DNA of 64,000 bases from positions 1,860,001 through 1,924,000 of the forward strand of contig MU839830.1 in the NCBI GenBank assembly GCA_030411725.1, given 5' to 3'. This document shows, one piece after another, positions 46,168 to 58,831 of the stretch (the stretch's first letter is position 1; the number at the start of each line of letters is the position of its first letter). The position numbers and the translations under genes are program-made. This stretch comes from Echria macrotheca. Its lineage: Eukaryota; Ascomycota; Sordariomycetes; Sordariales; Schizotheciaceae. The notes beneath the pieces are model-generated. The model was given only the letters and a program-made list of their open reading frames with translations. It did not search any database and was not told the DNA's origin.

Positions 46168-49100
46168 ATCACTGCACGCCACCGGCGGTGAGCCGGAGTC
46201 TGGTTAAGCAAGCGCTGATTGGACGAGATGAGAGAGGTCTTGTGTAACTCTCCCGATGGCGGGCCAGTTGCTCTTGCTTGCCAGTGTGAATTCGTGTTTC
46301 TGAGTCTCGGAATAGTGTCACTTGGTGGTCACCCTGCAAACAGACAGCCAACACCTCAATATCTCTGCGGGGGGGCGAGTGGGGGAGGTCGCACAGCTGA
46401 GCCCTCACCCGAAAGAGGAACTTGATCGATTGGTCGCTGTGGCGGCTTCGACTGGACGGGGATCACGACCCGGCTGCCCGTCCAATGCGCCAATTGTTGC
46501 ATTGGCTGCGCCGGGGCAGGCCGACAACCTCCTTCTCGAATCGGCGTAGCCATGCCTCTCGTTCCGTCATAGCCTGCACATGCTCGGTGTGACGGTAGCT
46601 CGATGGGAATGTTAACTAGCTGCTCACGGCGCCGAGACTGTCGTTGCACAATCCAGATAAGCTTGCGAGACTGCCATCTCTTTCTCGTGAACCCGTCCCG
46701 AGGAGATTGTGATCCGTGAAACTTGAGACATCCTTGACTAACGACAACTGCAGTGTGATTTGTGATGTGCGCAAAGCCAGAGCCAGCACCTGCATTGCAG
46801 CTCGTTGAGCCAACTCTAATTGGGGCGTTGCCGTCTCGATATCGGCGCTTTGATATGTGTCCGCCGAGGACACTGAGTGGCCGGGGCGGGGAATCGGGGT
46901 GGGGCAGCATCTCTTTCACTCTCCTCGTAAATGCCCGGCATCGTCTGGTCTTGGCGTTCCCTTCTCCCGGGTCCGACTCGATCGAGCTCGTCAATACTTT
47001 CCGTACCGGTCGGACCCTGGTCTAACAAGCGAATGTTTCTCGTCATGAATCCCTCTTACCTATGCCAAGCATCCAAGCTGGGAGAGACAAAACGATATCG
47101 GCTGTCCGGCACGCGAGTTAAGAGAGGACGTGCATAATCTCGACGGATTCCGCAGCCAGCTGACAAGGAAGGCGCACGGCAGATGCCGGCGTGTCAGTGA
47201 AGCCGCGCCCAGCAGGCCGACTCCCAACGAGGCCATGTCCGCCTCCCCGAGAGGTCACGGATGGGTACAATTCCCGCAATGCGTCCAGTCAGCAGGGATT
47301 CCATCCTGGACCGTGGTTCAACTCGGTTCGCCATCGTTCTGGCTCGGCCCATTGAGAAACCGACACGATCGAGCTAACTTTATAGGCGCGTCTTGGATCC
47401 TGCAAGCAGTTAGCTAGCTATATTTGAAGGGTTAAGCTCCAAGCCGCTGGCGCTACCAATACCGTTGTGTAACCGTCACAGCCAATAAGCACCTCTCAGA
47501 AGCTTGATGCCTCGATGAGCTATCACATCGAAGTGTCCCTTGTCGAGGTGCAGTAGGATGTAACCATCTTCCGTCTTTGTTGGCGCCCATTTGATAGTGT
47601 GTGCCTTGCGTCTTGGCTGCCGTCGATCAATGTCGAGCAACACGGATCGTCTGGAAGAACTTTGGCATCTCCAGGGACGTGCGGCGGGCGTGCAATCTCT
47701 TCAGTCGATCTCCCCGGTCATCTGTACGCAGCCCAACAAGCGAAAAGCCGCTGGAACCCTGTGCCGCATCAGCGGCGACCAGGGCTGAAACCGGACCCTG
47801 AGAATATGTCTGGCGTCTTCGCTTCTTCGCCGTGTGGAGGTGTAAGCGTCTGTGGTTGTGTGGACGAGAAATGGGGTCGAGGCTGTCAACCGATATTTTG
47901 GTCAACATGGGAATTCATCGTCGGTTTTTCGAATCGCGATCCAAGCCTTCGCGCTCCGTTCGCACGAGGTCGAGCAAGTCGGCTCTCGACTTTCCGTACG
48001 GTGCCTCCGGACGGGAGGACGCCAGGGAATCTGATTGGCGGGAAGGTTTCCGGGCACTGACAGTGGTCACCGCCTCGGACCCTGGCACACCTGGCTGCTG
48101 CCCGCCGGCCGCGGCCCCATTCCAAAAGCCTCGTTTTGCAGATGCGGTTTTCGTTTCACTGCACGCCGCTGTTCCGCTGTCAAATCTCCGCACACTACGT
48201 AGCAACAATGCCCAGCCCGTCCCGTGAGGCGGCGCGAAGGGTGGCATCGACCGCGCCGATAGTCTGTCGACCCGTTGTAACGACGGGCGTTGCCAGCACT
48301 CACAAGCTTGGAGCTCCATGGCCAGCGTGAATCAGCGGTGGCGCTGGCGACCGGGCTGCAGGTGCCTCGCTCATTGGGGTTAGGTGCTTCTCGCTTCCTG
48401 GCAGACAGAATCGGACGCCTGCAGTAACCGCGCCGGTACGGCAGCATAGTTACTGGTACCCTCCGCGGGGCCTTGGGTGCCCAGCCATTTGGCTCCATTG
48501 AAAGCCCTGGCAATGTCCTAGCCTTCTGGCACATCAGCTTGGGCGTGGGAGCTATTCGTGCACCATCTGGCCTACTCGACGAGGTGGTCGGCTTGGAGCC
48601 AGCAGGCTGCGGCTCCGGCGCCTATCATGGGGCTACAATCGCCAACACCGGGGCGTATGGGAGGGCCGCCGATCCGCAATGCAGTCAAGGCAGCGGGTAC
48701 AGGTACACACATGTAGGCCGTTGTCTAGACCGGTCGAAAAGCGCCCGAATCTCCTGATTTCTGCATGAAGTGGGTGTCAGCGCGTGATCTCCGATGCTTC
48801 GAATGGCTTTTCCAACAGATATCTGTCTTTCCCGTGTTGGGAGAAACCATCCCAAAGGTCGCTGCCCTATGACGCAGAAAGAGGCAATCGATGCGCATTC
48901 TCCGATGACGTTTGCCGCTGCGTAGAGCCTCCAAGGGGGCCACGCTCTCCCACTTGCCGAAGCGCCTTCCCTTGCCGAATACGACCGCCTAGCTACCAGA
49001 GCAGGTTGGCTTGCGAGCGCTGTTGACCAATGCCAAGGGGCCGTTGATGGGTGTCGCTGAGGGAGCTGACACACATTAGATTGGATCAAGAATAGGAGAC

Positions 49101-49219
49101 CCCAAGCTTGTTGGGCCAACTTTCTTGACGGTGGCCGGCTAAGCTGTTCATTATCCTTACTAGAGGGTAATGATCCCGAGTCGTTAATCGGCGGCATTGA
49201 TGCCTCGGGACGCAGCAAA
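46168..49219. other. Long divergent intergenic region, P450 and bHLH genes
   Basis: About 3 kb without a supported gene. It holds the upstream regions of the minus-strand P450 and the plus-strand bHLH factor. Many GC-rich chance frames occur (for example 46356-46994 and 48067-48534, both minus) with no motif or bias. Confidence 0.4.
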
Positions 49220-50605
49220 ATGGAGAGGGAACCGGACTACCATTTTGATCAGAACCCATCAGAGGTATGCCGCAGTCCAGCCTGTTGTTATCCCATATAC
49301 CAATCCAGTTTCCGGCTGGACCTCTTGACGCACTGAGCCAGGCTGGTGTTCCAAAAGCCGCGCCCGGCATCTCCCGGTATTTGCGAGACGATATGTCTCC
49401 TCGGGCATCGTCAGATATCTTTACCTGACGCCGCAACTCTTTCTTCTCCCCCGGCGCGTATAGTGAAGCTGATAAGACGGCACACCCAGGGTTTTCTGAG
49501 TTATCAGGTAGCAGCATCGACGTTTGGACCAGGGCCCATCGCCCCGTTTCGACTTCCAACGCCTTCGGCGGATGACCATACAACAAGCGCGGTTCTGTAT
49601 TTCGGAAACCAACCGCAGAACTTTCTGCCCAGCCCTGACGACTTCCCATATAACGAGACATGTCAAGCCACTAACCTGCGTTGCGATGGCTTCTCGGAAT
49701 CGATGGGCACGTCACTTGGTGTCCTGGCATATGATGGCTCGTCACTCGAGTCATGGTCTCCTATCACACCGGCGACTCCTGCTGGGGTGGATAGTTTGAC
49801 GGGTTGCTTTTCCACCGTCCACGATGCAATCTGTTTTGCAGAAAGCATCTCGCCGTCTCCACCGACAGGAAGAACTCTCTCTGGGAGCAGTTGGGCCAGT
49901 TCGTATGCCCCGACCGACTATATTCAGGCCGGCTTTCAAGCCAGGTCCGCTGCCGACTTCACATCCCTCACGCCCCTCCACCAGGTGATTTACCAGCCAA
50001 GTCCTACCCATGTTCCACAAGCCCTACCACAAACGGAGGAGAAGGCAACGGCGACGATAGAAGAGGCCCTAACCGTCGATAACAACGAAAGGCCTGCGCA
50101 CTCGCGCGACAAGGAGGGTGGCCGCAAGAAAAGGAGGAGCATGTCGTTCCCAGACCTCGGCGACGTACCGGACGCGAGGGACCTATCTACCAGACGGGAC
50201 TCGCCGAAACCGACTGGAGGCGCCAACCACACACTGCGGACGGCAGCGCGTAAGAACAAGCCGAGAAAGCCAACAAGCAAACCAGGAGAGTCGGCTCAAG
50301 AGCATCGCACCCGCACGTGCCACAACCAGGTCGAGAAAGAATATCGCAATCGTCTGCACGGATCATTCGCGAAGCTCCTCGAGGTGCTGCCCGACGAAGG
50401 GCGAACTGGGTCTGGGGAAGGTAGCGAGACGGCGGGGCAGCAGCCCACGGCGTCGGGGAGAAAGACTAAGAGAGTCAGCAAGGCCGAGGTGTTGGAGAAG
50501 GCATGTCTCCGGCTTGAGATGCTGATGGACGGCAACTCAAAGCGGAAGCGCGAGATTGCCGAACTGGAGGAGAGGTTGAAAGCTGCTGGCGCCAAAGGAG
50601 GATGA
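49220..50605 (+). CDS. bHLH transcription factor, SREBP-like basic region
   Basis: The last exon ends at 50605 and carries a bHLH domain at the C-terminus: HNQVEKEYRNRL with the H-x3-E-x3-R E-box contacts and a Tyr at the position typical of SREBP-type factors. Helix 1 is SFAKLLEVLP, a Gly/Thr-rich loop follows, and helix 2 is KAEVLEKACLRLEMLM before a short coiled coil to the end. My model is exons 49220-49264 and 49508-50605, 380 residues. Exon 1 is MEREPDYHFDQNPSE with a GTATGC donor; the acceptor is TTATCAG at 49507. This start is uncertain because no ATG occurs in the main frame before the one in ESMGTS at about 49703. The middle is Ser/Thr/Pro-rich, with a basic stretch KKRRSMSFPDL. It acts as a nuclear E-box-binding dimer; targets are unknown. 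Confidence 0.78.
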
Positions 50606-51791
50606 TCGGGGAGGCTCTCTTGCTTGCTCTAGGTCCCGGACCGAGTTCGAAACATGGGACGGTGGCATGATGGATCTCAACAAGACTGGGACAGCGAGAT
50701 ATTCATAGGACAACGGGCTGGGGGTGGTCTGGCTGGTTTTATTAGCGATGATCATATGATGCCCCGTAGAAAGAGAAAAATGTGCTGAAGCCGAATCATG
50801 ATTTTCATGGCCCACTCTGCTCTCTAAAGTTGCTCCTATCCTTGATGCACGGGTGTCGGCTCGCTCCTTCCAGAAACCGGCAGCTTTGAAAACCTGGATT
50901 CTCGCGCCGGCCACGACTGCGCTCCCGTCTTCGGCATGTGTCGTCCGCCCAGATCTTCTCCGACTGGCAGAACCAGAAGACTAGAACCTGGTTGTACAGA
51001 CACTGTGTGCCAGTGGGTGCAGCTGGCTCGGATATATTCCAGCGAATCGAACTCACCGATTGTGCATTTATCGACCGGTGGACAAAGTACTCTTTCAGCT
51101 TTACAGGGGTCGGGGAACAACGTGGACGAATGCCGCTCGCCGTTAGGCTTCTATTTTCCTGGTACCTGCAAACGGGCGATCACTTCACCAGGTATAGAGT
51201 AGAACTAGATTCCCGAGGTGTCTAGTTGCTTCGGGGCCACTTTTGTCCTGTGGCCCGCAGGTCGAGCGAGCGTTCTGATTCGACCATGCCGCCGTGTCAC
51301 CTTGCATGTTCTGGAAAACGCCCCTGATTGGGATGGTTGCCAGCGGAGATGGTTCTAGATTCCCTCCCGTAACCGATGGCAAGACGCACCTCTGCCTTGG
51401 TCGCGGCCCTGGGTTATAGGGTGACACATATCATGTGGCCGGCTACCGCTGGAAAGCTGGAAGACGGATGACGTCTGATGACAGTATCTATTGGTGGGTT
51501 GCCTTGCTGAGGCACGGATAGAGACCCCAAACTTCGACACATGGTATTGATGAAAAGCAGGGATAAGACGAACACACGACCATGCCGACACTTGGCTGCA
51601 TCTGAGGAACCGCAAGATGCATGCTAGACTAGACCCTGATACCAACTCCGTGGCCGCCGTTCTCACATGACCCAAAACACCCTGAAAATGAGACAACCAG
51701 GCCTAGCCAACGCCGCAGAGATAACAAGCCCTCCACTCCTTTTTTTCAGTGCTCCCGTTCTTCGCCTATAACGCCAGCCCACTTCAGCTCC
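50606..51791. other. Convergent intergenic region
   Basis: Between the 3' ends of the bHLH gene and the minus-strand orphan gene. Open frames lack motifs; no RNA gene or repeat is seen. Confidence 0.4.
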
Positions 51792-52430
51792 TCAAGGACA
51801 CGCACACCTGGACGATTCAGAGTCCCGCCGTGCCACCACCTTGTGGATGACAAAACATAGGTCCCACTGAAGTCCTCCCGTGGACGTATCGCCAGGCCTC
51901 AGCATCATGCTCGCCCAGCAGCACAACCGGCCTTGGTCAGACAGACGTCGAGCTTCGTGCTCGCCCAAGCCAGAAAAGTCGGACTGTACACAGCGGGAGT
52001 GCACCCAGTCGTCATGGTCATCGAAGTGGCTGAGAATACTTGGTGCAAGCGTATCGTCCGGCAGAGTCAGGCTCGTCAGGAGCGTACGGATCGTGGGCCC
52101 AGGCAGAGCAACCTCTTCGATGTGGCCGCTCTGATGTGGGATGTTGCAGACCGTCGTCATGTCTAGGCGGCAGTGCGGGATATGGACGAAGGGTGTCATG
52201 ATCTGCGAGGCTGGATCGGGCGACCAGCGCCGTGGAGAGGCAGGCCAGACGGCAACAAGGTTGTCTCGAGCATCGGCGATGCTACCGAAAGTCTCGGCTA
52301 TCCCCTCGGGCACTTCATGCCAGTGAACGTCGCGTGTCGAGGTGGCGTACGAATCTGGCGCTATCTTGGGGGAGATCTCGCGGATGTGAGCCAGCGCAGG
52401 GCAATCTGGCGCAGCAGCGTCGAGCGTCAT
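51792..52430 (-). CDS. Hypothetical protein, no recognised domain
   Basis: Frame of 212 residues from the ATG at 52430. Codon choice is strongly C/G-ending throughout, like the proven genes and unlike surrounding chance frames, which is the main support. No signal peptide or membrane helix. Visible features are HWHEVPEGIAETFGSIADARDNLVA, a His/Cys-containing middle (HIPHCRLDMTTVCNIPHQSGH), TIRTLLTSLTLPDD and SILSHFDDHDDWVHSRC, and a Cys-rich end. The frame is open 50 codons further upstream without an ATG, so an upstream exon is possible, and the C-terminus could also be altered by an unseen intron. The His/Cys residues could bind metal but no known finger pattern fits. I do not recognise the family. 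(The first feature listed is split by variable residues and is not a known motif.). Confidence 0.55.
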   Translation of the reverse strand: MTLDAAAPDCPALAHIREISPKIAPDSYATSTRDVHWHEVPEGIAETFGSIADARDNLVAVWPASPRRWSPDPASQIMTPFVHIPHCRLDMTTVCNIPHQSGHIEEVALPGPTIRTLLTSLTLPDDTLAPSILSHFDDHDDWVHSRCVQSDFSGLGEHEARRLSDQGRLCCWASMMLRPGDTSTGGLQWDLCFVIHKVVARRDSESSRCACP

Positions 52431-55430
52431 TGCAGGTCTGGGGAGTCGTCCGGGAGCCGATAAAGGCGAGGTGGAGATGTCACGACAGCCTAAAAGCCGT
52501 CTGAAGACTCCGAACCTGGGCGGGGGGCTCCCTCGACGGGGTGGTGGGTAAGCAGCCGATCTGTCTGTGTTGTCCTGCAAGACTGGTCCATGAAGGGCGA
52601 CGTCCTGGGAGGCGGCGGGCTACGGACATATATACCCGCCTCCTAGGATGCGGGAACGGATGCAAGGGAGGGAAGGCCACAGTCTCGGCGTCGAACCCAA
52701 GCTGTTCGTCAGCCGACGTGCAACCACCCCCGCGCTGCGGCCCCAGGTTCGCTTGGACCTGGCATCCCAAATAATGCGCATCACTGGCTCATGACCCCGG
52801 GCGGGTGACGGAACGTGGTTGCTGTCGGGATCAGCATCTCGGTACAGGATACAACTTGCACAGATCCTCGTCTCTGTGGCGCCCGTCAAACCCTTCAGGC
52901 TCGGAGATAAAGCGCAGAACAGCGGGCGTGTTTCTTGCCCCTGACCCTCAGCCCGGAGCCGATATTTCTGGCCAGGCGTTCTCAGACGCGCTAATCTCGT
53001 CCTGATGTCCGCCGTGGGGAATAAAACGGCAGGGAAGAAGAGAAGTAAACGCGCGGCGAGATCGAAGGCGGCCCGGACTCTGGCGAATCAGAAGCTTTGG
53101 CAGTCTGGAGAGATACGGGCGCGCGGGCAAGCGAGACGCCGAGCACTGCCTGAAAAGATCCGTGACGGAAAGAAGGAGAGGATGCGCAAAAAATGAGAAA
53201 TCGCAATCGCCTGTGGCATGGTTGAACCAAGAATCCTAGCTGGTCCAGGCCATAGCTGCTAACCACTCCAGAAGCCGAACCTTCCGGGAGCTCTCGGGAC
53301 TTGGAAAGCTACGAAACGAGCTCATCCTTCGACGCTACCACTCATACTGCTGAAAGCGGCGCTGATCCATCACTAGACGCGCTTGGGTTAGTGTGTCCTC
53401 CTCTCTGTGACGTCTTGGCGTGAAATGCATTCGTGGTCTCCGTGGTGGAGACGGTACCCGGTCTTGCTTGGGAATGGAGGATGGGCCATCACAGGGCCGC
53501 GCATGGACGGTCCTCAAGGTGGTCGAGTACCAAACAGGCGGGAAGCCAGACGTGGGAGGCCAGTGTCGGGAGCAGTCCTGGTCGGGAACCGCGCACAATT
53601 TCCCGTGGGCCAGACAGAACCTCGCGCGACAAATGCGAGGTCTGAGCAGCCTCAAGCATCTGGCCACGGGCAAGGGATCCCCTCGCATATTTTTCTGCCT
53701 GCCGCAGAAAAGGAATTGTTGCGAAGGCGTTTGCCGGAGGCATCGATCGCTAGCAGACAGAATCCCCCCTTCCCACCCCCCCCACCACCACAAAAAAAAA
53801 ACGAGGGGTCAGCTTGCGGCGAGAGCTGGCCAGTCGGTGAGAGTTTCCAGAGAACACCATTCGCCGCTTGTGCTCCACGCCCAAAAGTTCCGTCACAAAC
53901 ACCAATTCGCACCAGATCACAGACCGACCCCTGTTCATTCAAAGAATCTAGAGCAAAGTGCAAACCTGTCTGGTTTCGTCTCTATGATAACTTGGTCGAG
54001 TTATGATTTTCGAGGGGTGTCTGAGACGATCAGCGGCACAGCGGCACAGTAGGAGAGCGGGCGTGGGGGTCATGGATCTTTTCAGCTTGTTGGCCGGATG
54101 TTGAACCGAAATCGGATCTCGGACACAAAATAGATCACGAAAAGTGGATTCGAAAGAAATAAATCCGGTCTCCCGGATTTCTGTCAGCATGCACAGTGCA
54201 CGGCAGACACAAACGTGGTCAACCTCGGATAGCAGGACAAAAGCGAGGTCCAGACTCCAGAGGCCAGACGAACAGAAACACTCGGAGAGCACAGGCCTCG
54301 CGATAGTTAAGCCATAGTGAGGAACAGTGAGGGCATGACGGAGAGATTCACTGCCAACGAAACGCCGGATTCCCAACCTTGGAAGGCCCGACGGACAGAC
54401 TTTCCCCACGACCTCGGAACAAGTAACCGACCGTGGTTGCCTGATTCCAGAGGTGACAGGTCACCGCAGGGCTTGGGTCTCAGCAGCCAAGGCGCGGGAT
54501 TGGGCAGGATTCGAGAGGGCCGCTAACGGTTGCAAGTTAGAGTCTCCTCGCTAGTTCCCATGGAGCATCACCAACGGTTTGTCAGATTGTAATTATTAGT
54601 TCCACACCACGCGCCCTTTTTGGAAAGAGTAGGTATGACAGAAGTGATATACCCATCGTGGAGGTATATTCGGACGTCTTGTTCATATCCCAGAGTGTTT
54701 CTCGTCACGTTGATACGACGGCTCACCAGCAAGCCTGCTCGCAAGGCTAGCTTGCCAATCATTCAGCAGAATACGGAGGGCTAGGAGCACTAACTGCTAT
54801 TAGAGGTTGAGCAGCTCTTGGCAAACAGGAGGCAACGCAGATTACCGTTGAAAAATCTGATTCGGTTTCATTGGGGGCGCCTTGGTCAGATTTCCTCAAC
54901 AAACGTCCAGGTGTTGCTAGTGCATCCAGGTCTTTGCGAACACGTTCTTTCAAACCCGAGTTGGACGGAACAATGGGCAAGCCTGCGCCCTGTATAGGAA
55001 TCCCATCGTTCAGTTGGTATATTCCATTTTGACTCTTCAAAAAGTGAACATTGTCCTGTCGTCAGACAGTTATCATCTTCGGCGCAATTATGTTCTCCTC
55101 AGCTACTTCAGTACGGGCTTCGAGTCTCGACAAAAGTTCGGGAACGGCATGCTGGGGCTAAAGCTCTATATCTGTGTGGACTGCACTAACATAAACGGCC
55201 CAGTCTGGTGAGTGGATGTTCTGATCAGGTCTCATTCATGATGTATCCCTAGATGCTCCTGGCTTATTACGCCCAGGATCGGATACATGGCTCGGCTTCA
55301 GACTCAGTCCGAGATAGTCAGGGTCCGAACAGGATCCACGAACTCCGTCTTGATTAACAGCGGGTGAGCTTGTTGTCTAGGATTAACAGAATTATACTAT
55401 GTAAGGAATGCAGGATAACGACTGTGAGGT
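52431..55430. other. Long intergenic region, no supported gene
   Basis: About 3 kb. It holds a 63-codon basic frame at 53005-53196 plus and short frames at 54568-55040 minus, none with convincing support. A C- and A-rich homopolymer stretch lies at about 53770-53800. No RNA gene or complete mobile element is seen. Confidence 0.4.
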
Positions 55431-57299
55431 CTAAGCCGCCAATCCCCTTAGAATCCCATCCGCCACCTTCTCGGCCAGCATGTACACCGTGCTCTGCGGA
55501 TGTCCTGGTGGCAACAGCGCAAACGAACTCGCATCCACAACCCTCAACCCATCGACCCCAATCACCCGAGCTTCAGAATCCACAACAGCCATGGGATCCT
55601 CCCGCTTGCCCATGCGACAGGTACACGAAGCATGCCAGATCGTCATGACCGTCTCCCGGATGACCTGCAGAATCTCCTTGTCCGATTCGACTTCTGGCCC
55701 GGGGAAGTATTCGCGGTCGTCGGCGAGGACGCCGCTCATGGCCTTGGTCGCGAACGCCGCACGTAGCCGCTTGTACAGCGCCACGGCGACGGCGACGTCC
55801 GTCGGGTCCGTCAGCCAGTTCGGGTCAATCCGCGGCAGGTCTCGGGTGTCGGCCGAGCGGAGTGTGACGGTGCCTCTCGACAGCGGTGCTACAAGACCAC
55901 CGAGGATAGTGGCATACTGATAACCGTCGTGAGGCTGCGTCGTGAGCAGGTTTGAGAAAGCGCCCACGTAGCCTGGGGCAGTGAGGAACTCAACCTCAGG
56001 CCAGTCATCGGGGAAGGTTTGGTCGAGGACCTGCGCGGCGTCGGCGGGGAGCAAGGACCGAGGTAGTTTCTCCCACCCAAGGAAATCGCACACTGGGTTG
56101 GTTAGCGGGCCCTGATGGCGTACCGTGTAAGGGCCGAGGAACTGGGCTACGGCGTAGAGTGGGTTGTTGGCGATCCGAGTGAGCGTCTCGACCTTGACGC
56201 GCCATGACGGGCCAAAGAAGACGTGGTCCTCCATGGTCTGGCCTACGCCGGGACGGTCGGCCACCACCGGGATATCATGTCGGGCAAGCTCCTCGCGGGG
56301 CCCTACCCCGGAGACCATCAACAATTGAGGGCTCTGAAAGGCACCAGCAGATACAATGACTTCTCGCCGAGCATGCAGCGTGTACCTGAGGCCGAGCGGG
56401 CGGCTCTCGACCACGACGCCGGTGGCACGCTTCGACTTGTCGAACACGATCTTCTTCGCTAGGGTTGTGACATAAACTCTTAGGTTGCGACGCCATCTAG
56501 CCTCGGCGAGGAATGACGTCTGACTTGAGTCCCGCGTCTCCGACTCGGGCCGGATTGTGGAGGCACAGTATTGAGCCCCCATCAAGGTGCCGCTGTTGAA
56601 GTCGGTGGTTGGCGGGATGCCAATCTCGTGCAGAGCCGGCTCCATCCAGGTGCTGAACGACTGGGCGTAGTTCGCATACGAGGCCTGCAGCGGGCCGCCG
56701 TTGGGCGAGAAGGCGGCCGGGTTGAACTCGGCACTGGCATTTTCGAATCGACTGTTGGACGGAGGCGTGAAGTGAACGCTCTTCTGGAAAAAAGGCTGAA
56801 GATTGTCCCACGTGTAGCTGTCGTCGCCCACTTTCTCGGCCCACTGTTGGTACGACTTCTTGCTGCCTCGCTGGTAGATCATGAAGTTGCGGGCCGAGCT
56901 ACCCCCTAGACACTTCCCCCTGGCGTAGTGGATGTTCCGGTTGTCAGCACCAGCTTGCGGCTCCGTGATGAAGTTCCAATCCACCAGCGGGTTCGTGTCG
57001 GACGGATCCGCGCCGGCGAAAATGACATCGCCCAGAGGTGTCTGGCTAAGGAGAGGATTGGTGACTTGGTAGAGCGAACCGGCCTCGACGACGGCTACTC
57101 GAATGCTCGAGTTGGCGCTAAGCCGGTTGGCGAGAGCAAGACCGGCCGTGCCGCCACCAACAACGACGTAATCGAATGTCGCATCAAACCCTACAATGCC
57201 TGGAATATACTCAAGCTGGCTGGCGTCTTGTGCCTCGAGATGCTCCACTGGAGCGGCCGCGGCCAGCACTGATAGCGTGAGGGCGAGTATTGCGTTCAT
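55431..57299 (-). CDS. Secreted GMC-family FAD oxidoreductase (AA3 type)
   Basis: Single exon of 622 residues from the ATG at 57299. Residues 1-16 (MNAILALTLSVLAAAA) are a signal peptide. The FAD-binding dinucleotide fold starts at FDYVVVGGGTAGLALANRL (glycines 48-53), with the acidic strand-end VAVVEAG. The GMC signature is YARGKCLGGSSARNFMIYQRG and the second GMC motif is VIVSAGAFQSPQLLMVSGVG. The substrate-side catalytic pair is His556 in IWHASCTCRMG and His600 in PGHPQST, so activity is expected. Such enzymes oxidise alcohols or sugars (aryl-alcohol oxidase, glucose oxidase or dehydrogenase) outside the cell and can supply hydrogen peroxide to lignocellulose attack; related ones act in secondary metabolism. 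The exact substrate cannot be read from the sequence. No intron disrupts the frame. Confidence 0.94.
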   Translation of the reverse strand: MNAILALTLSVLAAAAPVEHLEAQDASQLEYIPGIVGFDATFDYVVVGGGTAGLALANRLSANSSIRVAVVEAGSLYQVTNPLLSQTPLGDVIFAGADPSDTNPLVDWNFITEPQAGADNRNIHYARGKCLGGSSARNFMIYQRGSKKSYQQWAEKVGDDSYTWDNLQPFFQKSVHFTPPSNSRFENASAEFNPAAFSPNGGPLQASYANYAQSFSTWMEPALHEIGIPPTTDFNSGTLMGAQYCASTIRPESETRDSSQTSFLAEARWRRNLRVYVTTLAKKIVFDKSKRATGVVVESRPLGLRYTLHARREVIVSAGAFQSPQLLMVSGVGPREELARHDIPVVADRPGVGQTMEDHVFFGPSWRVKVETLTRIANNPLYAVAQFLGPYTVRHQGPLTNPVCDFLGWEKLPRSLLPADAAQVLDQTFPDDWPEVEFLTAPGYVGAFSNLLTTQPHDGYQYATILGGLVAPLSRGTVTLRSADTRDLPRIDPNWLTDPTDVAVAVALYKRLRAAFATKAMSGVLADDREYFPGPEVESDKEILQVIRETVMTIWHASCTCRMGKREDPMAVVDSEARVIGVDGLRVVDASSFALLPPGHPQSTVYMLAEKVADGILRGLAA

Positions 57300-58372
57300 C
57301 TCGAGGTCTCGAAGGGCTTCCGTGTCTGGGGAGACTGGCTAGTCGGGGAGGGAAGCAGATACGTCCTGAAGGGGAGGTCTCCTCTTGAATACTCGCCGGT
57401 AATGAGTTCCTTGCGGTCCCGCTTTCCCTATATCCACATCATGATGCAAATTCGCGACTTTCTCCTTGCGGTAGTCAGGAAACACGCTGGTAGTGGAGTC
57501 GGTCTTCTTGTAAAGTTTCGATCGGCCAGGTTCGAGCCACTGTGAGCTTTAGTCCGGCTGATCACTTCCTCTTTTGGCTTGGCATTTAGGTGCCCCCAGA
57601 TCTGGGCGACGACCTATGAGGGTTTGCCAGCAGGTATGAGTGCTTAGTCGGTCTTACGTTTGCAAAGTAGACCTTGCTTCGCGGCAGTCGGCTGTTGTCT
57701 TTCTGCTTTTGGGACATTCGTCTCGCTGGGCTGTTCGGGTTGTTCTTGAGGGGCGAGACGGGGAGCCCGGATGGCGAACTGGAATAGTCAAGAAGTTGAC
57801 GCTAGCAACTTCTAAGAGCGGAAGTCTGGGAGCGAAAAGTTAGCAATTGGGTAGGCAAAGTGGGATGCTTCATACGTCCCTGGTTAGTCCCACTGCCATT
57901 CATCAGGGTCGGTGTCCCAGTGTCCAGGTGTTCCTGGAAATTCGATCCATCCTTCTTGTGTGACGCTTGTTGGATGCGCTCTAGGAAAGAGTTTCCTAGA
58001 GAGAGTGAGAAAGAGGCTCCAACTCGTGGTATCGCAGAGCGGTTTCGTTTCCTCTGAGTGTGCGGGCTGCAAATTCTCCACTTGATGTGTGCGAGGCGGA
58101 GGCGATGAAAACCTTGGGACGGCAAGAGCCACGATCCATGAGAGAGGCATCATCTCCCCCGATCACCAGGATTCCCATTTCTGATCGCTCATACTATGTA
58201 ATGATTGCTCCAGCCATATCTGTCTACGCCTCCTCATCGATGTCGACTCACCGCTAACATTGACTGGGCACGATCCGCTGAATCACGCCATTTTCGAGAC
58301 GGAAAGAAGAAAGATATGTACCGTTCCTTCCTCTGCTACAGCAGAGCGCTCCACATTTCCCAGGAGTATAAA

Positions 58373-58386
58373 CCCCCCCCCCCCCC
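58373..58386 (+). repeat. C14 homopolymer
   Basis: Fourteen consecutive C directly after a TATA-like element (GTATAAA). Confidence 0.9.
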
Positions 58387-58616
58387 TCGGCAGCTCTTCC
58401 ACCTTGATTTTTTTTCCTGGGAAGACTACAGTTCGACTTGAAGATCGTCCCTCCCGGGTCTGGGCTCTGTCCTGTGAGCTCGGCCCTCCTTCCATCCCTT
58501 CCTTCTTTGTAGCTCAATCCAGTGACCTTGGAAGCTTGGAGCTGTCTCACCTTTGGCTGAACAACCCTTGGACCACTCATCACACCGACCAAGAACTCCG
58601 GCTGCGGGTGGGCATC

Positions 58617-58634
58617 GTGTGTGTGTGTGTGTGT
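58617..58634 (+). repeat. (GT)9 microsatellite
   Basis: Nine uninterrupted GT units in an intergenic region. Confidence 0.9.
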
Positions 58635-58831
58635 CGATGGAGAATCCTCGGCAGATATCTCAAAGCAAGCTTTCCCCCCCTCCCCGCCCAACCCCCCCAA
58701 TACCTAATTTCCGACCCAGTCAGGTCGACCAGTCGGGTGTCGGTGCTACCTAAGGTATGGCTACGTGCCTACCCTTTTGGTCCTGCCTCGCTTGCCTGAA
58801 GCCTTTTTTTGTAGTTATAACAGCAGTTTTA

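Noticed and set aside
53005..53196. 63-codon very basic frame
   Set aside because: Lys/Arg-rich with a possible nuclear signal, but short, without bias or family; chance cannot be excluded.
54568..55040. Two short minus-strand frames with protein-like segments
   Set aside because: No domain, no splice pair that joins them, and no bias.
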